A stretch of 48,033 bases of DNA from Gammaproteobacteria bacterium UBA1119 (GCA_002313255.1 DCBA01000101.1:1-48033), one strand, 5' to 3'; positions 25,328-34,297 are shown, counted from the first letter of the stretch. Numbers and translations: made by a program. The notes: generated from the letters alone by a model not told the origin.

Positions 25328-26632
25328 TCAGGTTCTTTGCGAACGACGTAGTCCGCGTGCCAGATCGTCGATCAAGTCGTCCGGGTCCTCCAATCCGATG
25401 GAAAGTCGAACGAGACCTTCGCCGATCCCCGCGCTCGCAAGCGCATCGGTACTCATGCGGTGATGGGTAGTACTCGCCGGGTGAATCACCAGGGATTTTG
25501 CATCGCCAATATTTGCTAGGTGTGAAAAAAGCGAAAGTGCTTCGATAAACGTTCGCCCCGCACCTCGGCCGCCTTTGATATTGAAACTGAATACTGCACC
25601 CGCGCCTTTTGGCAGCAATCGGGAAGCGAGCTCCTGATCAGGATGCGAATCGAGCTCCGGATAGAGCACGGACTCAACTGCTTCGTGTTCGTCCAGAAAG
25701 GCCACAACTCGGCGGGTATTCTCCACGTGACGCTGCATCCGTAACGGCAGTGTTTCTAGACCTTGCAGCACGTGAAACGCGGTCATCGGCGCCATGCACG
25801 CACCAAAATCCCGAATGCCCTCTTTCCGTGCCCGTGTAATGAAAGCCAGCGGTCCAAATTCTTCTGCAAAAACCAGGCCGTGAAATCCCTCATACGGTTG
25901 CGTCAACGTTGGAAATCGGTCCGATGTTTCCCAGTCGAACGTACCACCATCGACCAGCAAGCCGCCGATAACAATGCCATGCCCACTTAAGAATTTAGTT
26001 GCTGAATGCACAACGATATCGGCACCATGCTCCATCGGCTTGCACAAGTACGGCGTCGCAAAAGTCGAATCAACAACCAGTGGCATTCCGGCATCATGCG
26101 CAACCTCAGCAAGCGCCGACAGATCGAGCACTTCGAGGCCCGGATTACCCAAGATCTCTCCGAATAATAGTTTGGTTGATGGTGTAATTGCGCTGCTGAA
26201 CGCTTCGACAGAACGGGGATCAACGAACGTGGTCTCGATACCAAAACGGGGCAACGTATACTCAAGCAAATTGTGGGTTCCCCCGTACAGCGATCTGGAC
26301 GCAACGATATGATCTCCGGACGAACAAAGTGTCGCGACCGCGAGATGCATGGCGGCTTGGCCACTAGCAGTTGCTATCGCCCCAACACCTCGTTCTAGGG
26401 CAGACACTCGTTCTTCCAATACCGCGTTAGTCGGATTGGAGAGCCTCGAGTAGACGTGGCCCGCTCGTTCAATATTGAACAAACCGGCGGCGAAATCAGA
26501 GTCCGGAAATACAAACGAAGCCGACTGATATATCGGCGTTGCGCGTGCGCCGGTCACCGGGTCTGGCTGCTGCCCCGCGTGCAGCGTTAACGTATCAAAC
26601 CCCGTCGCCCGAGGTCCTTCATGTTCAGACAT
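25328..26632 (-). CDS. metY: O-acetylhomoserine aminocarboxypropyltransferase (sulfhydrylase)
   Basis: A 434-residue gamma-family enzyme matching MetY length. Lys213 in H-S-A-T-K-F-L-S-G-H-G is the PLP lysine; T-L-H-A-G-Q-Q-P-D and Y-S-R-L-S-N-P-T are the typical N-terminal motifs. It makes homocysteine from O-acetylhomoserine and sulfide. ATG 26632 is preceded by GGAG at 10 bases; the longer in-frame start at 26668 has none. It is divergent from the selenoprotein gene across 186 bases. MetR might act here, but I see no consensus box. Confidence 0.88.
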   Translation of the reverse strand: MSEHEGPRATGFDTLTLHAGQQPDPVTGARATPIYQSASFVFPDSDFAAGLFNIERAGHVYSRLSNPTNAVLEERVSALERGVGAIATASGQAAMHLAVATLCSSGDHIVASRSLYGGTHNLLEYTLPRFGIETTFVDPRSVEAFSSAITPSTKLLFGEILGNPGLEVLDLSALAEVAHDAGMPLVVDSTFATPYLCKPMEHGADIVVHSATKFLSGHGIVIGGLLVDGGTFDWETSDRFPTLTQPYEGFHGLVFAEEFGPLAFITRARKEGIRDFGACMAPMTAFHVLQGLETLPLRMQRHVENTRRVVAFLDEHEAVESVLYPELDSHPDQELASRLLPKGAGAVFSFNIKGGRGAGRTFIEALSLFSHLANIGDAKSLVIHPASTTHHRMSTDALASAGIGEGLVRLSIGLEDPDDLIDDLARGLRRSQRT

Positions 26633-26818
26633 CGCAATCGAACTCCATCCCAGAAGGTCCGGGCACACCGAACCGAAACTTCATGATTACTGCTTGCACC
26701 GTCCCACCACAAGCTCGATGTTAAAAAACATTGGCGCAATAAACCCGTCATCGAAGTTCTACGTCCGATAGGTAATCCAAACTGGACGCATTTACTTCAG
26801 CGCGGCAAGATAGACGCT

Positions 26819-27910
26819 ATGTACGAACACACCAGCTATCCCCTTCGCGAGGGTCTTATCGAAGCCCATGAGAAGGTCTGGGAAAGCATCGCAGAACCGG
26901 GCCCGTTTTGGACCGGGACGGAACGAATCGCGATGGTGGTGGAATCGCGCGCCGCAACGAGTTGTCGTTTGTGTGCGAAACGTCGGCAAGCACTCTCGCC
27001 CTACGCCGTAGACGGGGTGCACGATAACGAGACGGACTTAGATGCCGTGATCGTGGATATGATTCACCGGGTTCGATCGGATCCTGGTCGTATCACCCGA
27101 AACATGTTCGATCAGGTCATGGCCGCTGGTATCACCCCCGAGCACTACATCGAAATCGTGGGTGTGGTGAACTCTTCGGTCATCATCGACACGTTACACG
27201 CCGCGTTGGGTCTCTCTCTGGCCGAGCTCCCGACACCGCAACCCGACGCACCCACGGGACAGCCCCGCGCCAATGTGACGGATGGAGGCGCTTGGGTTCC
27301 TATCGCGGTCGGTAACGAACGACCCGGCATGATTAACGGACTCAGCAACAACCGCGAGCCCAACATTGCGCGTTCCATGGGACTCGTGCCAAGCGCTGTG
27401 GAACTCTTCTTCACGGCGTTTCGACCCCATTACGCATTGCAGAACATCCCCCTCGATCTGAAACAATCTCAGGCAGAATTCATCGCATCCCGCGTTTCCG
27501 CACTGAACCAGTGTTTCTACTGAACCACCTCACATACGATGCTGCTCCGGGCGAGCGGCCAGCCAGACCAAAAAGACTACGATTTAAATTCAGTCACCGA
27601 CGGGCATATCGACCCGGGCGTTGATTTTGGTCATTGGCTCAGGTCCCTAACCGAAGCAGCCATTCGAAACCGATGGGATGACCTCGCAACCATTCGCGAT
27701 CAAGCAGGCGCGGCAATGGGCACGCAATCCATGGTGGATGCGCTTGTGGTTGCGTCGGGATTCAACGGAATCACTCGGGTTGCAGACGCGACGGGCATTC
27801 CACTCGATGAGAACACCCAGCAAATGACCGTCGACATGCGTGAATCGACAGGGATCGAACGATTCAACTACGCCGAAAAATCGGACCGATTCGACTTCGT
27901 CACGACTTGA
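26819..27910 (+). CDS. AhpD/CMD-like selenoprotein with in-frame UGA (Sec235)
   Basis: One 363-codon frame interrupted only by TGA at 27521-27523. Read as selenocysteine, residues 232-239 become C-F-Y-U-T-T-S-H, i.e. the AhpD redox motif C-x-x-C-x-x-x-H with Sec replacing the second Cys; the downstream frame continues with M-L-L-R and later G-F-N-G-I-T-R-V-A-D-A-T-G-I, normal for the carboxymuconolactone decarboxylase/AhpD superfamily. A second thiol pair, C-R-L-C (Cys49, Cys52), lies near the N-terminus. A stem-loop follows the UGA at the right distance. The role is inferred as a thiol/selenol peroxidase or reductase. It overlaps the convergent phosphatase by 11 bases. A recent nonsense mutation or base error is the main alternative. 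Confidence 0.83.
27541..27559 (+). promoter_or_regulatory. Candidate bacterial SECIS element
   Basis: GCTGCTC (27541-27547) pairs with GAGCGGC (27553-27559), seven pairs including one G-U, around the loop CGGGC. The loop begins 24 bases after the UGA codon and carries G at its second position, as reported for bacterial SECIS elements (short stem, small loop with an early G, 16-37 bases from UGA). It is read as codons of the selenoprotein. SelB would bind it to deliver Sec-tRNA. Confidence 0.7.
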
Positions 27911-28670
27911 CCACGTATCGCCGTTGAAGCTCTTCGAGGTCTCGCGCATTCAGGCCTAGACCACGTTCCAAATATTCATCGATCGAGCCGTGCAGCTTTT
28001 CCATCACACGAAAAGCAGCCCTCAAATACTCGATACGGACGCCGGCGACCGATTTGATCATCTCAATTTCAGGACTCAACGAGCCGTAGTACTGTCGAAT
28101 GCGAGGAAGGATAAACCCCTCGAAATCTATAACGCTGTTGGTCAACAAGTAGTCTTCCTCAACGTTCTCGCGACTGACGCCAAGTGATTCAAGAATCATC
28201 GCAACAGCCAGACCCGTTCGGTCCTTCCCTGCTGTGCAGTGGACCAAAAATCCCCCGTCACGTGTGTCCAGCAGTGTCGTAAATACCTCGCGAAAGTTTT
28301 TGGTGTGGTCGCGGACAAGATCCTCATTAATCGCCACCATAAAATTCATTCGTTGGTCTTCAGTCGGCGGACGGCTTCGCAGCGCCAGCCGCATCGATGA
28401 GGCGCTACCAGGGTCAATCGAAACGGCTGTTCGTCTCGGATTTTCAGGCGGCAAAGGGGTCGGATCGTCTTCCCGCTCGTCAGCTCGGCGCAAGTCACAT
28501 ATGTGCCGAATATCCAATTCGTTAAACGTCGCAAGTCCAGTCGGCGTTATATTGGAAAGTGTTCCACATCGAAACAGTTTGCCCGAGACCACCCAGCCCC
28601 CTGCGACCGCCGGGTAGCCACCGAAGTCCCGAAAATTCACGCCGCCTTCGATATCGATAATTTCTGGCAT
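27900..28670 (-). CDS. Tyrosine-protein phosphatase (Ptp family, LipA-like)
   Basis: A 256-residue phosphatase. The P-loop H-C-T-A-G-K-D-R-T-G has nucleophile Cys145 and phosphate-binding Arg151 (C-x5-R). The N-terminal G-G-V-N-F-R-D-F-G-G-Y motif is typical of the Y_phosphatase2/3 families of bacterial dual-specificity or phosphoinositide phosphatases. It starts at ATG 28670 and shares the strand with the methyltransferase, 94 bases downstream of that gene's end. Physiological substrate unknown. Confidence 0.88.
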   Translation of the reverse strand: MPEIIDIEGGVNFRDFGGYPAVAGGWVVSGKLFRCGTLSNITPTGLATFNELDIRHICDLRRADEREDDPTPLPPENPRRTAVSIDPGSASSMRLALRSRPPTEDQRMNFMVAINEDLVRDHTKNFREVFTTLLDTRDGGFLVHCTAGKDRTGLAVAMILESLGVSRENVEEDYLLTNSVIDFEGFILPRIRQYYGSLSPEIEMIKSVAGVRIEYLRAAFRVMEKLHGSIDEYLERGLGLNARDLEELQRRYVVKS

Positions 28671-28764
28671 TCGTTACGTCGCTAGCACGTCATTGAAGTC
28701 GCTAGGAGAGGCGAGTTCCGCTTACCGTATATAAGGCCGCTGTCGATATTGGCAACCAGATAAA

Positions 28765-29847
28765 CTACGGGCGAATTTCGTAGTAGCTATTGACCGACGT
28801 CCCAAAGTCCAACCGTTCAAAGCGCGAGAACCCCGCGGTTTCGGTCATATCTCTGGCTACCTGCTCGTTAAATCCTAAGGTACCCAACCCAGCCCCATCA
28901 GGCGTGGACATACTCGAAGACATACAAATCATTAGTGAGAAACCATAAAACAGCCCCGCGCTAGGATTTTCCGTCAAATTCTCTGCGAACGTCGGAAGGC
29001 TTCGAATATCCGAACAAAGCCACGTTCCATCAGCTTTAAGACAACCATATACATCGGCGATAAGTCGGTCGGGATAAGGCGCGTCATGAACAACATCGAA
29101 CGTGGTAACGAAGTCGATACTACCGTCGCGAGGAAGAGGTTCCACCGTTGGGTTGACGAAGCGAACATTTTTCAGCTCGGTTTCCAACAGGTGGGCGTGT
29201 GCATTGGCCAACGCATGTTCGGACGTGTCATAGCCAACGAACTCAGACGCAGGGAATGCCTCTGCCATGACGAGGATCGCTTGGCCCGCTCCACAACCAA
29301 CGTCGGCAACGCGAGCGCCCGACGTTAGCTTTTCAGTAACTCCGTTAAGGGAAGGCAGAATGTTTTGAACCAATTCGTTCCTCGGGACGTAGTTGTTGAG
29401 GCGCTCAATTCCGCACGCACATGCTCCACCTTGGTCGTCATAACTCAGTCCTAACCCGGTGCGGAACGCATCGCCCAATTTCGGCACTGCATCGTGCGTC
29501 GCAACAACGGCTTGAAATCCACCCGCGAAATAAAAGGGATTTTCGTCATCGCAAAGGACGATGGCGGCCTCAGGCGAAAGGCTGAAAGAATCGTTGTCAG
29601 CTGAATATTCGATTTGTCCGACGCAAGCCTGATGCCGTAGCCATTCGCGTAACCAGCGCTCGTGAAGGCCGGTACACTCAGCAAATTCGGTGCTCGTTAC
29701 CGGCCCTTCGTCTCGTAGTTGACGATATAGGCCCATCTTGTCCCCAACGTACGACAAACTGCAGTTAAAGCCAGCCATGACTTGCTGACTTACCTGTTTG
29801 ACGTAGGTTTCTAGTTTTTCTCGATCTACTTGTGTCGCTTCCGCCAT
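28765..29847 (-). CDS. Class I SAM-dependent methyltransferase with winged-helix N-terminus
   Basis: A 360-residue protein. Residues 25-110 resemble the winged-helix dimerisation domain of small-molecule O-methyltransferases (L-Y-R-Q-L, S-T-E-F-A-E-C-T-G-L, R-W-L-R-E-W-L). The Rossmann core follows with V-A-D-V-G-C-G-A-G-Q-A, the SAM-binding glycine loop, and T-F-D-V-V-H-D. This matches Rv2258c-like methyltransferases. ATG 29847 has AGGAG eight bases upstream; TTG/other start at 29871 is not needed. The substrate is unknown. Confidence 0.88.
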   Translation of the reverse strand: MAEATQVDREKLETYVKQVSQQVMAGFNCSLSYVGDKMGLYRQLRDEGPVTSTEFAECTGLHERWLREWLRHQACVGQIEYSADNDSFSLSPEAAIVLCDDENPFYFAGGFQAVVATHDAVPKLGDAFRTGLGLSYDDQGGACACGIERLNNYVPRNELVQNILPSLNGVTEKLTSGARVADVGCGAGQAILVMAEAFPASEFVGYDTSEHALANAHAHLLETELKNVRFVNPTVEPLPRDGSIDFVTTFDVVHDAPYPDRLIADVYGCLKADGTWLCSDIRSLPTFAENLTENPSAGLFYGFSLMICMSSSMSTPDGAGLGTLGFNEQVARDMTETAGFSRFERLDFGTSVNSYYEIRP

Positions 29848-29957
29848 AAGAGTGTCTCCTGGTCGATTCACAAAGATGCTAACCCATGGAACTGCTTCTA
29901 AACTCTATCTCGCAACGTATCAGTTATCGCGACGCCCGTGGGTCTCCCCTCTAGAAG

Positions 29958-30350
29958 TCAACCGTCGAGCATAAAACTGCCCGTCGCCTCGACGACGATG
30001 GTGTCGTTGTCTTGCCGGAAAACCTTACCTTCAATCAGCGCCACTCGGCCTTTACGTCGCACCAGGCGACCCTCCAACCGCACCGGCGTACCAATCGGAA
30101 GAGGTTGCCGATAACGGACTTCTGCTCGCGCGGTGAAACAACGCTCGCCCTGTAGATAGAGCCAGTTGGCCATAACGTCATCAAGCAGACAAAACAAAAT
30201 GCCTCCGTGAACGACCCCGTCATACCCAGCGTAGCTTTCGTTAGGGACGAATTCGGCCCGGCACACATCGTCAACCAATTGAAACTGAACCCCGAGACCG
30301 CGATCGTTTCCAGGCCCACAAACAAAGCACCGATTAGCGCTACTGTCCAA
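29958..30350 (-). CDS. PaaI-like hotdog-fold thioesterase
   Basis: A hotdog thioesterase of about 130 residues. V-V-H-G-G-I-L-F-C-L-L-D-D is the PaaI/YbgC-type helix motif (H-G-G), and N-R-C-F-V-C-G is the N-terminal C-x-x-C seen in a subset of these thioesterases. It hydrolyses acyl-CoA; chain specificity cannot be read. Two TTG codons at 30353 and 30350 could start it; CGGAG is best spaced for 30350. It is divergent from the CoA Nudix gene. Confidence 0.85.
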   Translation of the reverse strand: MDSSANRCFVCGPGNDRGLGVQFQLVDDVCRAEFVPNESYAGYDGVVHGGILFCLLDDVMANWLYLQGERCFTARAEVRYRQPLPIGTPVRLEGRLVRRKGRVALIEGKVFRQDNDTIVVEATGSFMLDG

Positions 30351-30402
30351 CAAATCTCCGCTCCCTGGCTCAGACTCGCCACGTTCAAGCTATCATAAGC
30401 GA

Positions 30403-31011
30403 GTGTCTCACCTAAGCATCCAACACATTCGGGCCCGTATCGCCGCCCATCAACCCCAACGGTTCCCCGTCAATGAAGAAACCAGGCAGGCTGCCGTCGC
30501 CGTGGTGATGCACGTGACTGACGAGGGTTCAGAAATTCTCTTCATCAGGCGTGCTCAACACGATGCCGACCCGTGGTCAGGGCATATGGCGTTTCCCGGG
30601 GGGCATCGCGACCCTGTCGATACTAGTCTCAAGGCCGCTGCCGTTAGAGAAACTCAAGAAGAAATTGGATTGGATCTCGATGCGGCGACATTCCTTGGAC
30701 CGCTATCGCAACAACGCGCGATGCCGCGTGGCCGAACGACCGATATGGTTGTGGCTCCCTTCGTTTTTGAAATCAACGACATCCCGGTCTTTCGCCCGAA
30801 TCATGAAGTCGACGAGATCGTCTGGGGGCCGCTCGACCATATGCTAGACCGATCCCTTTGCGATACCGAAACGCGCCCTATCGGCTCGAGCTCGACCGTA
30901 TTCGATGGCTATCGGCTCAGCGGCGGACATTTCGTCTGGGGCTTGACCTATCGGGCCTTACAGACTTTTTTCAAAGTGTTAGATCCAAGTTATATTGCCC
31001 CGGACGACTAA
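30403..31011 (+). CDS. CoA pyrophosphatase (NudL-like Nudix hydrolase)
   Basis: A 202-residue Nudix protein. The CoA-Nudix signature L-F-I-R-R-A-Q-H-D-A-D-P-W-S-G-H precedes the box, M-A-F-P-G-G-H-R-D then R-E-T-Q-E-E-I-G-L, with one Glu replaced by Asp in the first half. These proteins split CoA or acyl-CoA into 4'-phosphopantetheine and 3',5'-ADP. GTG 30403 has no clear ribosome site. The 3' end overlaps the convergent NTF2-like gene by four bases. Confidence 0.87.
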   Translation: MSHLSIQHIRARIAAHQPQRFPVNEETRQAAVAVVMHVTDEGSEILFIRRAQHDADPWSGHMAFPGGHRDPVDTSLKAAAVRETQEEIGLDLDAATFLGPLSQQRAMPRGRTTDMVVAPFVFEINDIPVFRPNHEVDEIVWGPLDHMLDRSLCDTETRPIGSSSTVFDGYRLSGGHFVWGLTYRALQTFFKVLDPSYIAPDD

Positions 31012-31466
31012 ATGTCGGCAGCCCTAACGCTGTCCGCTTTTCGAGCTAAATGACGTGCAATGCGGTCAGCAGGGAAATTCAATTGGGAGATCGCAATACC
31101 TGTATTGAACTCCTCTCGATATACGCGAATAAGGCCTGCGTCTAGCGTAAATTGACTCATACCCTCAAACACCACACGCTCGCCCTCGGCCCCGTCAAGC
31201 TTTGAAACATAACTGAATCGATACCTCGCATACCCCATCGCAGTATTCGCGATCGGTTCGAACATCTGCCATCGAAACCCTTCCGCATGACCCCAGAAGT
31301 GCATTTCTAGCATGCGGGCAATGGCGTCCCGTCCATGAAACGCACCATAAAAGCAGTCGTTGTAAACGCCGTCTTCGGTGAAAAGTTCTGCAAGTTTTTG
31401 CCCGTCACCGGATTCAACCGCGCTCGTAAATTGACGAAGCATTCGATCGAAGACGGTATCGTTCAT
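31008..31466 (-). CDS. SnoaL/NTF2-like domain protein
   Basis: A 152-residue NTF2-fold protein: an N-terminal helix with F-x-x-A-V-E-S-G-D, L-F-T-E-D-G-V-Y-N-D, G-R-D-A-I-A-R-M-L and beta strands with R-Y-R-F-S-Y. Such proteins form a cone pocket that binds or isomerises small molecules; no dedicated catalytic residue is obvious. It follows the Hsp70-like gene by seven bases and so belongs to the CaiB operon. Substrate or partner unknown. Confidence 0.82.
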   Translation of the reverse strand: MNDTVFDRMLRQFTSAVESGDGQKLAELFTEDGVYNDCFYGAFHGRDAIARMLEMHFWGHAEGFRWQMFEPIANTAMGYARYRFSYVSKLDGAEGERVVFEGMSQFTLDAGLIRVYREEFNTGIAISQLNFPADRIARHLARKADSVRAADI

Positions 31467-31473
31467 TTAACGT

Positions 31474-32883
31474 TCACGCGATCCGAAGATCGTGGTAGTC
31501 AGCGATCGCGAGTCCCGCGGCCACACTGGTAAAAGGGTCGTGATTTACGACCCGGTGCGGAAAGTGTTTGTTGAGCATGCGCTGCACAGCAGGAATCAAC
31601 GACGACCCGCCCGTCCGAAGCACAATATCGACATTTTTCGGGACGATTTCGGCACGGTGAATGATTTCCAATACGGCTTGCTCAACCCGCACGAGCGAGT
31701 CATTGATGACGTCTTCGAACTCTCCACGTGTAAGAGACGCTTCAATGTCGATGTCTGCAATATCTAACACGGCATCGTCAGCGAAAGACAACTCCGCTTT
31801 AAAGTCTTTGATGGCTTGAAACGCTAGGTAGCTATAATTCTGTTGGATGAGCTCGCGCAGGCGACGGAACTTTAGTCGAGCTTCACCTCCTTGCGAAATA
31901 CATTCAAGAACGGGCGTCGTGTATCGATTTTGGTTGAGTAAATACGTGACGGCCCAGTTCAACAACAAGTCCTCATAATCCTCGAAAGGAAATTGTGTTT
32001 CGATCTCTTGGCGATCGGTACCGCGACGTCGCCATCGCTCTCCTTTTCCGAGCAGTGGGAACAGCAGACGACGGAATATGCGTTGATCAATTCGATCGCC
32101 ACCTAACGCGATTCCGTGGGTGGCGACCACCGAAAAAGCATTTCCCGAGCGGCGTTGCAATACGCAAAAATCCAAAGTCCCGCCACCGAAATCAACCGTC
32201 AGTATCGTGTCTCCTGCCGCACCAGGCCGTTCGTGTAGAAAACTAACCGCCGCGGCAATCGGTTCCGGATAAAACCGGTGATCTTGAATGCCCGCATGGC
32301 CGTACGCTTCACCCAACCGACTTAAAGCAACTTCATTGCGTTTTACGTCTCTCCCCTCAAAATTGACGGGGTGTCCTACACAGGCCGAACTGACTTCGAT
32401 TCCGCCGTCTTCAAGCTCCTGGCGTATGCGCAGCAATATCGGCGTAATTAACGCCACCAGCCGAAAAGGATGATCGAAAACCATCAGTCGCCGAACGCTT
32501 TGATTTCCCAACAACCGCTTCGTGCCTTGGAACAACCGTCCACGCAAACCCGTGTCAATCATCGACTCGCCGTACACTGCTTGCGAAAGTATTTCGGCCG
32601 GCCGTTGACTGCTTGGGTCGGCTGCGCCCACCGCCAGGGTGGCGCGTCCAATGACTTCCGGGACGAGTTCCACCGTCCGTCCAGTATTGCCCTCAATGTA
32701 ACGGTCGATGGCTGCCTGGCCAGTAATGGTTTGAAGATCCGCATCGATATACGTTGCGGACGGCATGATAGGGGAATCCATCTCGAGCTGAATGAACGAA
32801 ACTCTTTCCCCATCAAACACGGCAGCGGTCGAATTCGTCGTCCCGAAATCAATTCCTATCCCTACGTTTGTCACGTTCTTCAC
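31474..32883 (-). CDS. YegD-like Hsp70-family ATPase lacking substrate-binding domain
   Basis: A 469-residue Hsp70-fold ATPase. G-I-D-F-G-T-T-N-S (phosphate 1), V-D-F-G-G-G-T-L-D-F (phosphate 2) and T-G-G-S-S-L-I-P-A (adenosine) are all intact, but no peptide-binding domain follows, as in Escherichia coli YegD. A chaperone or activase role on a specific partner is likely. GTG 32883 overlaps the CaiB stop by four bases (GTGA), so the ATPase is translationally linked to a CoA-transferase. The longer start at 32919 is therefore not used. Confidence 0.87.
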   Translation of the reverse strand: MKNVTNVGIGIDFGTTNSTAAVFDGERVSFIQLEMDSPIMPSATYIDADLQTITGQAAIDRYIEGNTGRTVELVPEVIGRATLAVGAADPSSQRPAEILSQAVYGESMIDTGLRGRLFQGTKRLLGNQSVRRLMVFDHPFRLVALITPILLRIRQELEDGGIEVSSACVGHPVNFEGRDVKRNEVALSRLGEAYGHAGIQDHRFYPEPIAAAVSFLHERPGAAGDTILTVDFGGGTLDFCVLQRRSGNAFSVVATHGIALGGDRIDQRIFRRLLFPLLGKGERWRRRGTDRQEIETQFPFEDYEDLLLNWAVTYLLNQNRYTTPVLECISQGGEARLKFRRLRELIQQNYSYLAFQAIKDFKAELSFADDAVLDIADIDIEASLTRGEFEDVINDSLVRVEQAVLEIIHRAEIVPKNVDIVLRTGGSSLIPAVQRMLNKHFPHRVVNHDPFTSVAAGLAIADYHDLRIA

Positions 32884-34040
32884 AACTCCGCCGCAACCAG
32901 GGCGTCTGATGCGAGCCAACGGTCCACGTCCTCATCGTTCAGCTCCAACCAATCCCTAAGGACCTCCTCATTGTGTTCACCACGATGCGGCGCGCCGCTC
33001 CGTACCGCCGCTTCAGCATCCGAAAACCGATACGGGCTTTGTGGTATGACGCGCAACCCACCGACACGGTCATCAACTTCGGTAAGAACGCCCCGGTGTC
33101 GCACAGTATCGGATTCCATCAGTGTCGAACTATCGCGAACCTCTCCCCAAGCGAGGCCCAACGACTCCATGATTTCTTGAACTTCGGCCCTTGTTCTCAA
33201 CGACCTAAAGAACGTTGCGGCAGATTCGCGTCGCTGTTGAATCTTTTGTTCCAACGAGGCCCCTGCCTGAGTGGGATCTTCAACGTCCGCGCGAGTGTTC
33301 AACTGGCGCCAGATATGTCGAAAATCCCCCGCAATGAGCACCGGACCAAATCCTGTGTCCCAAATGTCCGGTGCCGCCGGTCCGGTGTCGTGAGAATCTT
33401 CAAGGTGATAAAGCAGTTGATCATCGGTCACAACGGTCGCATCAAGCATCGACATATCGATGTGTTGACCAAGCCCTGTGGTTTGCCTCAAGTGCATCGC
33501 GGCAAGCACGGCGACCAGACCATGCAATGCCGCATTGGTGTCGGACATCGATACCCGTATATCTTGCGGCGGACGACCATCCCGCGCTTGACGCGTAACC
33601 AACCCGGATTCGGCATGAATGACGGCAGCGTACGCCATCCTTTGAGACTCGGGACTATCTTGTCCAAATCCAGAAATCGAAAGAAGTATGAGGTCTTTTC
33701 TTGCGGCGTTTAGTTGCCGATAACCAAGCCCCAGCCGATCCATCACACCGGGCCGAAAATTCTCGATAACGATGTCGGCTTTAGCCGCTAGTTGTTGGGC
33801 TAACGCGACGCCTTCCGGAATCGAAAGATCGATGCATACGTCGCGTTTGCCCGCATTCTGTTGATGAAAATATCCCGGCACTCCACCTATTACCGCTCCC
33901 CAAAGACGCGTGAGATCCTCTTGTGGAGGTTCAAGCTTAACCACGTCCGCACCCAGATCCGACAGCATACGGCCGGCAAAGGGACCCGCTAACACCCGCG
34001 AAAGGTCGAGAACCTGGACTCCCTCAAGAGGGTATGTCAT
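32880..34040 (-). CDS. CaiB/BaiF family CoA-transferase or acyl-CoA racemase
   Basis: A 386-residue family III CoA-transferase. D-L-S-R-V-L-A-G-P-F-A-G-R-M-L-S-D-L-G-A-D-V-V-K is the opening motif and I-D-M-S-M-L-D-A holds the likely catalytic Asp. It could transfer CoA between acids or epimerise a 2-methylacyl-CoA. ATG 34040 is chosen; a leader from 34070 has no support. It is the first gene of a three-gene set with the Hsp70-like ATPase and the NTF2-like protein. Upstream is the 330-base gap to msrA. Confidence 0.9.
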   Translation of the reverse strand: MTYPLEGVQVLDLSRVLAGPFAGRMLSDLGADVVKLEPPQEDLTRLWGAVIGGVPGYFHQQNAGKRDVCIDLSIPEGVALAQQLAAKADIVIENFRPGVMDRLGLGYRQLNAARKDLILLSISGFGQDSPESQRMAYAAVIHAESGLVTRQARDGRPPQDIRVSMSDTNAALHGLVAVLAAMHLRQTTGLGQHIDMSMLDATVVTDDQLLYHLEDSHDTGPAAPDIWDTGFGPVLIAGDFRHIWRQLNTRADVEDPTQAGASLEQKIQQRRESAATFFRSLRTRAEVQEIMESLGLAWGEVRDSSTLMESDTVRHRGVLTEVDDRVGGLRVIPQSPYRFSDAEAAVRSGAPHRGEHNEEVLRDWLELNDEDVDRWLASDALVAAEL

Positions 34041-34250
34041 CCCAACGTCCCGGCCTCGCGAGCGGCCCACTTATTTAGCTGCTCGCCGCTCCTATAACTA
34101 TTCATCGTGCGTAGTCGATCCAAACAACTTTAGCTATCACCGTTACGACTTTTTGCAAACAAAGTTTGTCAGTGTAAACGCGGTTAACGGATGGACGCCA
34201 GAGTTCTATTTTTTAAACAAATTACGACAGGCGAGCCCGTGTGTTTACTC

Positions 34251-34264
34251 GAGAGTGCACTCTC
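34251..34264. repeat. Perfect 14-base palindrome
   Basis: GAGAGTGCACTCTC equals its own reverse complement. It lies 34 bases before the terminator hairpin in the gene-free region. It could be a protein-binding site or RNA hairpin; function not inferable. Confidence 0.5.
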
Positions 34265-34297
34265 TGGAACTGCCGGACCTCCGGCTTTGCGTGCAGA

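Noticed and set aside
27539..27910. Separate 123-residue gene after the TGA
   Set aside because: It is the same frame as 26819-27520 and completes the AhpD motif; no ribosome site precedes it. It is treated as part of the selenoprotein.
32470..33180. 236-residue plus-strand frame
   Set aside because: Antisense to the CaiB and Hsp70-like genes, both with complete motifs.
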